Of a stretch of 16,976 bases of DNA, positions 8,065 to 14,567 are shown piece by piece. The translations under genes and the position numbers were made by a program. The notes beneath the pieces were generated by a model. That model ran no database searches, was not told where the DNA came from, and was given only the letters and a program-made list of their open reading frames with translations. Positions within the stretch are counted from its first letter, which is position 1; each line of letters starts with the position of its first letter. Origin of the DNA: an uncultured Lachnobacterium sp. (GTDB lineage Bacteria; Bacillota; Clostridia; Lachnospirales; Lachnospiraceae); NCBI GenBank assembly GCA_900548765.1, contig URLU01000026.1, positions 1 to 16,976 on the forward strand, read 5' to 3'.

Positions 8065-8093
8065 GCAAGAGAATGGCAGAGCCATCCTCTTGC
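8065..8093 (-). terminator. Intercistronic hairpin between oppA and oppB (partial terminator or mRNA stabiliser)
   Basis: On the minus-strand transcript GCAAGAGGATGGC pairs with GCCATTCTCTTGC through a 3-base loop. This gives a 13-bp stem with one G-U pair, which would be an A-C mismatch on the other strand and so points to minus-strand RNA. It is followed by CCATTTTAATG, a poor U-run. It lies 32 bases after the oppA stop and 22 bases before the oppB start. The usual role of such a hairpin is to make binding protein in excess over permease, by partial termination or by protecting the oppA message from 3' decay. Confidence 0.65.
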
Positions 8094-8125
8094 TCTAATC
8101 TTTAGATATTTTATTTTAAGAAATC

Positions 8126-10318
8126 TTAGAATACACCAAGACACTTTGTAACGTATCCAGCATAATCTGGAAGGAATGTATTAAGGTATGTCTGTGGATC
8201 TCCATAGTCTGGGCCCCATCCTGATAAATCGTATAAGTCGTAATTGTTCTCATATCCGTAGCTTGTATAGTATCCTGTGTAATACCATGTTGTTGCATCG
8301 TTACAATCTACAAGGTTAACCTGTACAAGTCCCTCAAGGCCTTCCTCAAGTGACTGCTTGTATACATTAGCTCTGTTTGTGAAAATCTCATCAGCTGATG
8401 GATATGGGAGGTCAAGCTGGATTGGGTTGTCTGCTGTAATCTCAAGACCCTCTGCCTTAAGCTCATCGATAGCCTGTGCCATTTCTTCACGAGCATTGTC
8501 TACATTGTACCATCCATCGAATCCATCTGACTGCTGCTCATTTGTTGAATCCTTGTCGAATACTGTAATCTTAACTCCATCAGCATCAATCTGAGCCTGC
8601 ACAATCTCACCATAGTTTGTTCCTGCTGGGAATGTTACATCCTCACCATTGATTGAAACTGTTACATCCTTTGATAAGGATACGAAGTTTCCTGGTGTGT
8701 ATGAGTTACGGAGTGCATTGTACTTAATGTCCTCACCGTACATAACTGCATTGTACTGTCCTTTATCGAATGACATTGCAAGTGCTCTACGGAAGTGAAC
8801 GTTCTGTACTGCCTGGTTTGTTCTTGCCTGCTCCTCCTCAGACTCTGTTGAAACAGCCTTTGAGCTGTCGTTAAAGTTGAAGAATGCATTTCTGTTAAGG
8901 TTTACGAATGATGAGAATGATGTAGCATTTGTACCTGATACATACGCATATTCATCAAAATTTCCATCTTTCTTAGCAAGCTCTAATGCAGATGTTGTAA
9001 GAGGGCATCCATCGATTGTTCCAGATGTAGCGTCTGTGTATCTCTTTGTAGCATCCGAACCATCATCATATACGAATGTAATCTTCTTGTTTGCAACATT
9101 TGCTGCATTCCAGTAAGACTCATTTAACTCGAATACGATAGAGTTCTTCTCTGTTGAACTTGTTACAAGGTATGGTCCACAGTATGCAATCGAGTTAGGA
9201 TCCTTTCCGTATGTGTAATCTGAAGCAGATGAATCAAACTCAACACCGAACTTACCACCCTGTGACTCGTAGTAGCTTCTGCTCATTGGCGCGAATACAC
9301 CATAGCCAAGCATTGTCAGGAAGTAAGATGTAGGCTGCTCAAGTGTGTACTCAAGCGTGTAATCATCAACAGCCTTTACACCAACCTCTGAGAAATCACT
9401 TGTCTCACCGTTGATATAAGCGTCTGCACCTACGATAACTCCCTGTACAAGGTACTCAAGACCTGCCTGACAGTCCATCATGTGCTGCATACCAGCTACG
9501 AAATCGTCTGCTGTCACGTCTGCAACTTCACGTCCCTGAGAATCTACCCATGAAACACCCTGACGGATGTGGAATGTGTATGTAAGTCCATCATCAGATA
9601 CCTCATAGCTCTCAGCAAGGGCTGGCTGAAGCTCACCCTCATTGTCATACTCCATAAGCCCATCATATGTATTGATGATAGACTCTGAATCTGATGCAAG
9701 TGATGTATTAAGGGCATCCCATGTTACAGGGTCTGCTGTATATGTAAGAGCGTATGAATCCTTAAGAGTATATCCAGCATCTGCAAGATATCCCTTAACC
9801 CACTCTGTAAATGTTCCTGTTCCTTTGAGTTCTTTGTACTTCTCCTTGATAGCATCTCTGTCAGCTGAAGTAATGAATTTGTCAGAGTCAACAACTAATG
9901 TGTTGTGATATCTCTCATAATCGTTACCCCATAATACGTTTGGAGCTGTGTAAGGTACTACTCGGCTGATAGCATATCCGCCACCCTGAGTCTGTGTAGG
10001 AACCATAACCGCTGACTCCAAAAGCTTTGCCTCTGCAATAGCCTCAAGTGCAAATCTCTCATCAATATCCTCTGTGTCAAGAGCTGTCTGATAAGCTGTG
10101 TAGAAGTCACCAAGCTGTTCATTGTAGATTGATGATGATGTTGCATCATATCCATCAGGCATAGAGATTTCACTCTCTCCTGATCCATCTGTTGCTGATG
10201 CAGATTCTGTACCTGCTTCTGTACCAACAACGTCGTCGTTTGCGCCGCTGTTTCCACATGCTACTAAGCTTGAGCACATAGAAAGAACTAACATAGCGCT
10301 AACCAGTTTCTTTTTCAT
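8126..10318 (-). CDS. oppA: Oligopeptide-binding lipoprotein OppA, apparently circularly permuted
   Basis: Extracellular peptide receptor of the operon (SBP_bac_5 type), 730 residues. The start at 10318 has GGAGG 8 bases upstream. The signal peptide MKKKLVSAMLVLSMCSSLVAC ends in lipobox LVAC (lipidated Cys21), followed by a Gly/Ser/Asp-rich tether to about residue 55. The conventional beginning of the family is only reached at about residue 186: the usual ...YDGLMEYDNEGELQPALAESYEVS and LTYTFHIRQGVSW lie at 218-257. The chain ends at 730, right after GWGPDYGDPQTYLNTFLPD (700-718), where AmiA/OppA proteins normally continue for 100-150 residues. The segment at about 65-180 (RFALEAIAEAKLLESAVMVP at 88-107, then ISRVVPYT and ERYHNTLVV) resembles that missing C-terminal part, typified in AmiA by a helix ending in S-IIPT, then MVPF. 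I read this as a circular permutation. Known-family membership is certain; the permutation is inference from remembered patterns. Confidence 0.93.
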   Translation of the reverse strand: MKKKLVSAMLVLSMCSSLVACGNSGANDDVVGTEAGTESASATDGSGESEISMPDGYDATSSSIYNEQLGDFYTAYQTALDTEDIDERFALEAIAEAKLLESAVMVPTQTQGGGYAISRVVPYTAPNVLWGNDYERYHNTLVVDSDKFITSADRDAIKEKYKELKGTGTFTEWVKGYLADAGYTLKDSYALTYTADPVTWDALNTSLASDSESIINTYDGLMEYDNEGELQPALAESYEVSDDGLTYTFHIRQGVSWVDSQGREVADVTADDFVAGMQHMMDCQAGLEYLVQGVIVGADAYINGETSDFSEVGVKAVDDYTLEYTLEQPTSYFLTMLGYGVFAPMSRSYYESQGGKFGVEFDSSASDYTYGKDPNSIAYCGPYLVTSSTEKNSIVFELNESYWNAANVANKKITFVYDDGSDATKRYTDATSGTIDGCPLTTSALELAKKDGNFDEYAYVSGTNATSFSSFVNLNRNAFFNFNDSSKAVSTESEEEQARTNQAVQNVHFRRALAMSFDKGQYNAVMYGEDIKYNALRNSYTPGNFVSLSKDVTVSINGEDVTFPAGTNYGEIVQAQIDADGVKITVFDKDSTNEQQSDGFDGWYNVDNAREEMAQAIDELKAEGLEITADNPIQLDLPYPSADEIFTNRANVYKQSLEEGLEGLVQVNLVDCNDATTWYYTGYYTSYGYENNYDLYDLSGWGPDYGDPQTYLNTFLPDYAGYVTKCLGVF

Positions 10319-10345
10319 AATAATTTCCTCCTATAGAAATATATC

Positions 10346-10367
10346 TTTAACAGTTTAACCTGTTAAA
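10346..10367 (-). repeat. Inverted repeat straddling the leader-ORF stop, upstream of oppA
   Basis: TTTAACAG (10346-10353) and CTGTTAAA (10360-10367) flank a 6-base spacer. On the mRNA the 5' arm lies in the last codons of the leader ORF, its TAA stop begins within the spacer, and the 3' arm ends 14 bases before the oppA GGAGG. A ribosome terminating on the leader ORF would melt the hairpin. Alternatively it is a DNA operator. Confidence 0.5.
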
Positions 10368-10408
10368 TTCTTAAATAATCTAAAAAAGTCCAATGACGCC
10401 TTTGCCAT
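10355..10408 (-). CDS. 17-codon leader ORF (uORF) of the opp operon
   Basis: Between the promoter and oppA the transcript holds ATG GCA AAG ... GGT TAA, encoding MAKASLDFFRLFKNLTG. An AAGGAG ribosome binding site lies 4 bases before the ATG (10413-10418 on the plus strand as CTCCTT). The frame ends 36 bases before the oppA start, inside an inverted repeat. The peptide has an acidic and three basic residues around a hydrophobic LDFFRLF core. It could be a leader peptide that tunes oppA translation, a small amphipathic peptide, or a secreted signal precursor taken up by the neighbouring permease. Nothing in the sequence proves translation; at this length an ORF may arise by chance, but the ribosome binding site and placement favour it. 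Confidence 0.45.
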   Translation of the reverse strand: MAKASLDFFRLFKNLTG

Positions 10409-10463
10409 TGCACTCCTTATTAAAAAACACAATTGTCTGTGTGGCACGAACAATTCTTTTACT

Positions 10464-10491
10464 ATTATACACGCCAAATCTCATTTGTCAA
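10464..10491 (-). promoter_or_regulatory. Strong sigma-A promoter of the opp operon
   Basis: Minus strand: perfect TTGACA (10486-10491), 16-base spacer, perfect TATAAT (10464-10469). Transcription should begin near 10457, leaving a leader of about 140 nt before oppA that contains the 17-codon ORF and the inverted repeat. Confidence 0.85.
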
Positions 10492-10723
10492 TATAACTTT
10501 ATCGCGGTAAATTCTCGCATATTTATTCAGTTTGATGGCTTTTCGCTTGATTTTTTTATTTTTATGCAACGATTGATGTTTTTTATGCAAGTTTTGTGAC
10601 TATGGGACTATGCATAATTATTTAAATAAATCCTAGTATTTTGGTATATTTTATTAAGTGGATGGGTGGGGCAGCTTCTTTTTTTAGTTGTGGAATGGCA
10701 GGAGAAAATTGCAGTAATAAGTA
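10492..10723. other. Divergent intergenic region, no gene found
   Basis: AT-rich spacer between the leftward opp promoter and the rightward promoter at 10724-10752. It holds homopolymer T tracts and the TTTTTATGCAA direct repeats listed separately. Short frames here lack ribosome binding sites and plausible composition. A G-rich patch followed by a T-run (10661-10686) has no stem and does not qualify as a terminator. Confidence 0.6.
10559..10590. repeat. Two TTTTTATGCAA direct repeats upstream of the opp promoter
   Basis: TTTTTATGCAA at 10559-10569 and 10580-10590. The start-to-start distance is 21 bases, two helical turns, so both copies face the same side of DNA. A related TATGCATAA lies at 10609-10617. 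They sit about 70-125 bases upstream of the opp -35, a fitting place for an activator or repressor, but no known regulator box is recognised. Confidence 0.4.
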
Positions 10724-10752
10724 TTTAGCTCTCCGAATGCATATGATATAAT
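10724..10752 (+). promoter_or_regulatory. Rightward promoter with extended -10
   Basis: TATAAT at 10747-10752 is preceded by TGA (extended -10 TGn), with a weak TTTAGC 17 bases upstream. Transcription would start near 10759, about 40 bases before the structured RNA region, and could run through to the terminator at 11430-11463. Confidence 0.6.
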
Positions 10753-10800
10753 AAGCGATGTAAATGAAATAAACGTAACATCATTTGCAATATGTAGCAA

Positions 10801-11068
10801 GCGGCGCGCATATCTTACTTGCGCAAGCTTTCCACGTTAACAACCTACATAATCAGATGGCATGTAGTTGTTTCTCAGAAAACAATATGAACTGCCACGG
10901 GGTTCCATAAGACCCGGCAACGGTGATTCTTTCAATCTATACACACCCTATCCGCGATTTGCTCCCGTGGCTGACTTCATATTTTTTCTGAGAAATACAC
11001 TACATGTTATCTGATCCACCCACAACCTAATGCGTGGAATGCATGCACAAGTTAGATATGCGCACCGC
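10801..11068 (+). ncRNA. Large rod-like structured RNA, family unassigned (free ncRNA or leader of the 109-aa gene)
   Basis: Five nested helices can be read directly. 10801-10836 pairs with 11033-11068 (36 positions, 5 mismatches). 10852-10868 pairs with 10999-11015 (17 positions, all paired, including two G-U). TTTCTCAGAA 10871-10880 pairs with 10986-10995 (perfect). AATATGAA 10884-10891 pairs with 10976-10983 (perfect). GCCACGGG 10894-10901 pairs with 10964-10971 (perfect). The apical 62 bases (10902-10963) contain a further GGT/ACC pairing and look complex. G-U pairs in the second helix fit plus-strand transcription. A promoter lies upstream and no terminator separates it from the following gene. 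It lacks recognisable signatures of tmRNA, RNase P RNA and SRP RNA. A 6S-like or raiA-motif RNA are the known Firmicute classes worth testing. Confidence 0.65.
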
Positions 11069-11098
11069 CCACCACATAAATACAACCAGGAGGCTTTT

Positions 11099-11428
11099 AT
11101 GCTCACATACGACGACGCATTAAACTTAAACTATTATAAGAAGACTTCTTACACCGGCTGGATGGGCGGCATGCGTTTTCTCATCAAAAGGGAGGACGTC
11201 ATTATAAAGGAAGCCACTGAGGATACTCCAGAGGAGAAGGGCGACCCAATCTTTCATGCCTGGGTATGGCCAGGTCCTTATATTTTTGATTTAACGGATG
11301 ATTCTTTAAAGACGGATATTACTTTTCCTTTTACTCAGGAGGGGAAGGAACAGACTGTGGACTGGATTAATGAGCAGTACGAAAGCCGGATTAAGGAATG
11401 GCCCAGACGCAAAACCGATGGATGTTAA
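11099..11428 (+). CDS. Small conserved-looking hypothetical protein, 109 aa
   Basis: The frame is open upstream to 11030, but the ATG at 11099 has a perfect AGGAGG (11088-11093) 5 bases ahead, while the ATG at 11030 lies inside the structured RNA and has none; 11099 is therefore the start. The protein begins MLTYDDALNLNYYKKTSYTG and has no signal peptide or membrane segment. It contains an aromatic-rich middle (HAWVWPGPYIFDLT, about residues 54-67) and ends with FPFTQEGKEQTVDWINEQYESR (about 77-98), which looks like an alpha-beta domain with a final helix. I recall similar small proteins in Lachnospiraceae without a proven function and assign none. It is followed at once by a strong terminator, so it is monocistronic or co-transcribed only with the upstream RNA. 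Confidence 0.8.
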   Translation: MLTYDDALNLNYYKKTSYTGWMGGMRFLIKREDVIIKEATEDTPEEKGDPIFHAWVWPGPYIFDLTDDSLKTDITFPFTQEGKEQTVDWINEQYESRIKEWPRRKTDGC

Positions 11429-11429
11429 A

Positions 11430-11463
11430 AAAGTCACCAGCAAATGCTGGTGACTTTCTTTTT
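11430..11463. terminator. Bidirectional intrinsic terminator
   Basis: AAAGTCACCAGCA (11430-11442), loop AA, TGCTGGTGACTTT (11445-11457), followed on the plus strand by CTTTTT. On the minus strand the same stem is followed by TTTTTTAA. It therefore ends both the rightward 109-aa gene (stop at 11426-11428) and the leftward tRNA-Ile transcript. Confidence 0.92.
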
Positions 11464-11465
11464 AG

Positions 11466-11539
<74 letters not shown>

Positions 11540-11566
11540 ATTCAGTGTTTCCTGAACACGAGTGCT

Positions 11567-11595
11567 ATATTACAACAAATTTTTGCTGTAGTCAA
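11567..11595 (-). promoter_or_regulatory. Promoter of tRNA-Ile
   Basis: Minus strand: TTGACT (11590-11595), 17-base spacer, TAATAT (11567-11572), 28 bases before the mature tRNA 5' end. It allows independent expression, although no clear terminator separates the upstream tRNA-Leu, so read-through is also possible. Confidence 0.8.
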
Positions 11596-11708
11596 TATTT
11601 TTTTGGATAAATCTACAATTTATTCAATTTCCTTGTTACTGTTTGTACCTTGCAGTGCGGTCAGCAACATTCCCTTCAATACAGCACGGAAAATCTCATG
11701 CTCATCAA

Positions 11709-11790
11709 TGCGGAATGTGGGACTTGAACCCACACGCCATAAGACACGAGAACCTAAATCTCGCTCGTCTGCCAATTCCGACAATTCCGC
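11709..11790 (-). tRNA. tRNA-Leu (anticodon TAG)
   Basis: 82-nt tRNA: acceptor GCGGAAT/ATTCCGC, D-loop with the AATTGGCAGAC pattern of bacterial tRNA-Leu, anticodon arm CGAGA-TTTAGGT-TCTCG, class II variable arm, T-arm GTGGG-TTCAAGT-CCCAC, discriminator A. CCA is not encoded. Confidence 0.97.
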
Positions 11791-11792
11791 AT

Positions 11793-11820
11793 ATATGTGC
11801 GCTCTGTTTCGCGCACATAT
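11793..11820 (-). other. 10-bp hairpin at the 5' end of the tRNA-Leu precursor
   Basis: ATATGTGCGC and GCGCACATAT flank an 8-base loop. It lies between the promoter and the mature 5' end of tRNA-Leu, so it would form the first structure of the primary transcript. It has no T-run. A role in precursor stability or RNase P processing is possible but unproven. Confidence 0.5.
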
Positions 11821-11821
11821 T

Positions 11822-11850
11822 AATATACAGTTTTGTTATGCCGCTGTCAA
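11822..11850 (-). promoter_or_regulatory. Promoter of tRNA-Leu
   Basis: Minus strand: perfect TTGACA (11845-11850), 17-base spacer, TATATT (11822-11827). The start point falls at about 11815, within the 5' arm of the following hairpin. Confidence 0.82.
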
Positions 11851-11938
11851 ATCATTTTTCTGATAAAGCAGAATTTTATTTTTCCAGGTTAATCTTCTAT
11901 TTGATTTTTATGCCTGTATCCTGCATAAAAGCAGGGCA

Positions 11939-13729
11939 TTATCGATTTACCACCATTGAATCCGGACATGAGTATGTAAGCGGTATCTTGTATGTATCCT
12001 CATATACCTTTTTCCATGCCTCATAGTTTTTATCCATCATTTCCCTTGCATTTACTGCCCTCTTTTTCTCCGGATCCGGATAAATTGGTTCGCAGAAATG
12101 CACGGTGTATTCCTGCACATAGAAGCCGTCCTCGTCAAGGACACTGCTGTCCTCCATGGTGATGAATACCGGCAGTACCGGTTTATTATTTCTGGCTGCA
12201 AACGTAAAGGCTCCCTTCTGCAGCGGTCTTGGCTTTTTGTAATTCCACCACATGCCCTGTTCCGGATATACCAGAAGGAAATGTCCCTTCTGCAGGACAG
12301 CGTCCACTGATGTTATAAACTTCTCCATGGTCTTGAAGTTTGAACTAAGTGGCAGGGTATAGCAATGCCGCATCAAAAACCCATAAAAACCAGGAAACCC
12401 TGTATAGTTTCCTTCCCTGATGACACGATACATTCTCTTCTTATGAAGCTTGTACTTATTAAGCTTGCCCTCTTCAAAAGCAAGGGTAATGGCAAAGCTG
12501 TCAAATGGGTTGAAATGGTTGCAGGTTATAACTGCCCCATCCTTTACCGCCTTGATATTTTCAATGCCCTTGTACTCCTTGATTATGAGCTGTTTTTTCT
12601 TTATAAGAGTATTTACAAACCATCTGGCAATCTTAAAGGCATACTTGGTCTGCATGGCATTTGTTAAGCTGTGTGGCAGATAATTTATATCCTCCGGCAT
12701 AAGCGTCGGCGCTGGTGGATTTACCTGGCAGTCCTCCGAAAAACGTCCCTCGCGCTCCATCTGCTCCATCTTTTTGATAAGGGCAAGCTTCTCCTCGGAC
12801 TTTCCAGCCTGTTTGTTCATGCGCCTTAAGTAGTTGTCCTCATTGTTTATCTCAGATACAGCAAGAGCAATCAGCTTATCGCCTGACATGCTGTCCTCTT
12901 TTTTCTGCTCCTCTGTATAATTCTCCATCTCCTTATGGATTGCATCATACTCTGACACCTGTCTGGCATATTTCCAGAAATACTCAGCCAGACGGCAGTC
13001 CTCATAATGCCATGGCTTAGCCGCCATATTGTAGTGGAGGATTCCCACCTCACTTATAGGACATGCCAGCTCACCAAAGACCTGGGCATTCCACTTTGGA
13101 TCCACATATGTGACCTGATCCTGACAGATGAGATTCAGATAATCCTGATCCTGGGCTACCACAAAGGAATAGATTCCAAGCAGCTCGATAAATTCGTCAA
13201 GCAGATGATTCTCCCTGAACTGCTTACAGTTCATAAGCATGATTCCTGCATTAAAATAACTACTGCGGCTCACTCCCAGTACCTTTTCAGTGTAATCTCC
13301 GAGGATGTCAGTCTGGGCAACCACCCTGTCAGGGCAGACTCCTGCATAAGTTTTTCCCAGAGAAACCGCATAGAGCTCCGCCACATCCTTTAAAGCAACA
13401 GTATCGCTGTCGATATAGAGAGCTTTCCTGTACTCTGGGTACATCTCCGGTATAAAAAGTCTGTAGTAGGTTGTAGCTGTGTAATAGTCACGGATTGGCA
13501 GCTTCGCCCTGATTTTATTCATATTTTCAGTGACATCCACAAACTCAATATCTACATTTTCTGTAGCCATATCTGTGGCTTTTTTCTGGGTTGGCTCTGA
13601 TATTCCCATATGGAGAATATGAATCTTGTATGTGTTTTCTGCTGACGCATTCGCGATAATGGAACGAATCGCAACCATGGTGAATTTTACAAATTTTTCA
13701 TCACAAGCAAAAAATATTGGTACTAACAT
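11939..13729 (-). CDS. Bifunctional fusion: GT8 glycosyltransferase plus PlsC-like acyltransferase
   Basis: 596 residues. The N-terminal GT8 domain (about 1-262) opens with MLVPIFFACDEKFVKFTMVA and has the metal-binding DSD at 107-109 (LYIDSDT). It also has the YFNAGIMLMN strand (158-167) and the closing H-----KPW motif (His232, Lys238-Trp240). A charged helical linker spans about 263-345. The C-terminal lysophospholipid-type acyltransferase domain has motif I NHFNPFD (404-410, His405 and Asp410 in HX4D spacing) and a YPEQGMWW block (488-495), followed by KGAFTFAARNNKPVLPVFI. Both active sites look intact. No transmembrane segment is evident; the enzyme is probably cytosolic and membrane-associated. 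It starts with ATG at 13729, one base after the preceding GT8 gene, with AGGGGG as ribosome binding site. A product that is both glycosylated and acylated is inferred. The sugar and acceptor are unknown. Confidence 0.88.
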   Translation of the reverse strand: MLVPIFFACDEKFVKFTMVAIRSIIANASAENTYKIHILHMGISEPTQKKATDMATENVDIEFVDVTENMNKIRAKLPIRDYYTATTYYRLFIPEMYPEYRKALYIDSDTVALKDVAELYAVSLGKTYAGVCPDRVVAQTDILGDYTEKVLGVSRSSYFNAGIMLMNCKQFRENHLLDEFIELLGIYSFVVAQDQDYLNLICQDQVTYVDPKWNAQVFGELACPISEVGILHYNMAAKPWHYEDCRLAEYFWKYARQVSEYDAIHKEMENYTEEQKKEDSMSGDKLIALAVSEINNEDNYLRRMNKQAGKSEEKLALIKKMEQMEREGRFSEDCQVNPPAPTLMPEDINYLPHSLTNAMQTKYAFKIARWFVNTLIKKKQLIIKEYKGIENIKAVKDGAVITCNHFNPFDSFAITLAFEEGKLNKYKLHKKRMYRVIREGNYTGFPGFYGFLMRHCYTLPLSSNFKTMEKFITSVDAVLQKGHFLLVYPEQGMWWNYKKPRPLQKGAFTFAARNNKPVLPVFITMEDSSVLDEDGFYVQEYTVHFCEPIYPDPEKKRAVNAREMMDKNYEAWKKVYEDTYKIPLTYSCPDSMVVNR

Positions 13730-13730
13730 C

Positions 13731-14567
13731 TTAACCCCCTATTTCGATTTCAAATTTTCTTTTTAAATAAATGTACTCAAACAATATGTCGTCAAACTGG
13801 TCATATCTGAACACCCTGTGGATTTTGCCCACCTCCCACTGCTTAATATTGTCAGTGTGGGGATATGGCAGATAGAACAGGCGCTTTGAAAAATGACGCA
13901 CAATTGTAGTCTTATGTAAAAATTTCTGGTCGTTGTACTTCTGCGGAAGCATCTTTTTTCTGGTGGTGCTCCTGTATACAGCATCCTGGTCTGCAAAAAG
14001 CAGCTTCTTAGTCTTTATCAGGTGTCTTGCCTTTTCAAAAAGACCGGTCTTTCGTATTTCTTTCATATTAAAGAGCAGAACGCCTGCATTAATATAGTTA
14101 GGATTTAACAGGTACTTACCATAGTGGTCTCTGGCTGCCGCATATTCATAGCCCTCCACATCCACGTCATACAAGAGTTCCGGCTCTCTGTTAAACAAAA
14201 TATCTACATCCAGATACAGAAGCTTGTCCGGAATCTCAGGTATCTTGTCCGCAAAAAGCCTAAGAAGGGTATAAGGCGAACAGTAGGCATTTTCATTGGG
14301 ACAGTTGTCAAATTCCTGCATATATATGTCTGTCACGTCAATTTTTGTAACCTGATTATCCGGATTGTAGTCCTTTGCAATCTGCTGCAAAAACTCCACC
14401 TGCTTATCGCTCACCGGAATGTAGTCTGGCTTAATGTGTGACACATCCATAGTAAAAATATAGAAATTGTAGGGTTCCTTCGACTTTGTCCTCTTAAAAA
14501 CAGAAAGCATACAGGTAAGCATCCCATCAAACACTTTCACATTTCCTGAGAAAAGAATATTTTTCAT
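13731..14567 (-). CDS. GT8 family glycosyltransferase (stand-alone)
   Basis: 278 residues of GT-A fold, retaining GT8 type. It begins MKNILFSGNVKVFDGMLTCM, has the metal-binding DVD at 120-122 (LLYLDVDILFN) and the nucleotide-sugar strand NPNYINAGVLLFNM (155-168), then FADQDAVYRS (191-200) and a C-terminal RHFSKRLFYLPYP segment. The H-----KPW end motif of the fused paralogue is not seen in that form, so donor or acceptor may differ. No membrane segment is visible; the C-terminus is basic (YLKRKFEIEIGG) and may bind membrane. The start codon overlaps the stop of the acyltransferase gene (ATGA, 14564-14567), with AAGGAAAG upstream, which is tight translational coupling. Such enzymes transfer hexoses from UDP-sugars in envelope glycan or glycolipid assembly; the actual substrate cannot be read from sequence. 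Confidence 0.9.
   Translation of the reverse strand: MKNILFSGNVKVFDGMLTCMLSVFKRTKSKEPYNFYIFTMDVSHIKPDYIPVSDKQVEFLQQIAKDYNPDNQVTKIDVTDIYMQEFDNCPNENAYCSPYTLLRLFADKIPEIPDKLLYLDVDILFNREPELLYDVDVEGYEYAAARDHYGKYLLNPNYINAGVLLFNMKEIRKTGLFEKARHLIKTKKLLFADQDAVYRSTTRKKMLPQKYNDQKFLHKTTIVRHFSKRLFYLPYPHTDNIKQWEVGKIHRVFRYDQFDDILFEYIYLKRKFEIEIGG

Noticed and set aside
10422..10442. Early intrinsic terminator in the opp leader (ACACA/TGTGT stem followed by a T-run)
   Set aside because: The stem has only five pairs, mostly A-T, and is too weak to be believable without other evidence.
10393..10599. Rightward 68-codon frame opposite the opp leader
   Set aside because: It covers the opp promoter, lacks a ribosome binding site, and its composition is a by-product of AT-rich DNA.
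10801..11068. A MITE or other transposon with long terminal inverted repeats
   Set aside because: No target-site duplication flanks the arms, and the inner helices continue symmetrically almost to the centre with G-U pairs, which fits a folded RNA better. Copy number in the genome would settle it.
10801..11068. Firm assignment as 6S, raiA, RNase P, tmRNA or SRP RNA
   Set aside because: No diagnostic conserved bases for RNase P, tmRNA or SRP were found. The length exceeds a normal 6S RNA, and I cannot recall the raiA consensus well enough to claim a match.
11620..11706. In-frame 28-residue tail (ending LQGTNSNKEIE) just downstream of tRNA-Leu, as a remnant of an integrated element or small gene
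   Set aside because: No start codon with ribosome binding site and no recognisable family; it also overlaps the tRNA-Ile promoter. No integrase or duplicated tRNA end is seen.
11910..11939. Terminator after the GT8-acyltransferase fusion
   Set aside because: CCTGC/GCAGG and ATGCC/GGCAT can pair but with a large bulge, and the transcript side is followed by A-rich, not U-rich, sequence.
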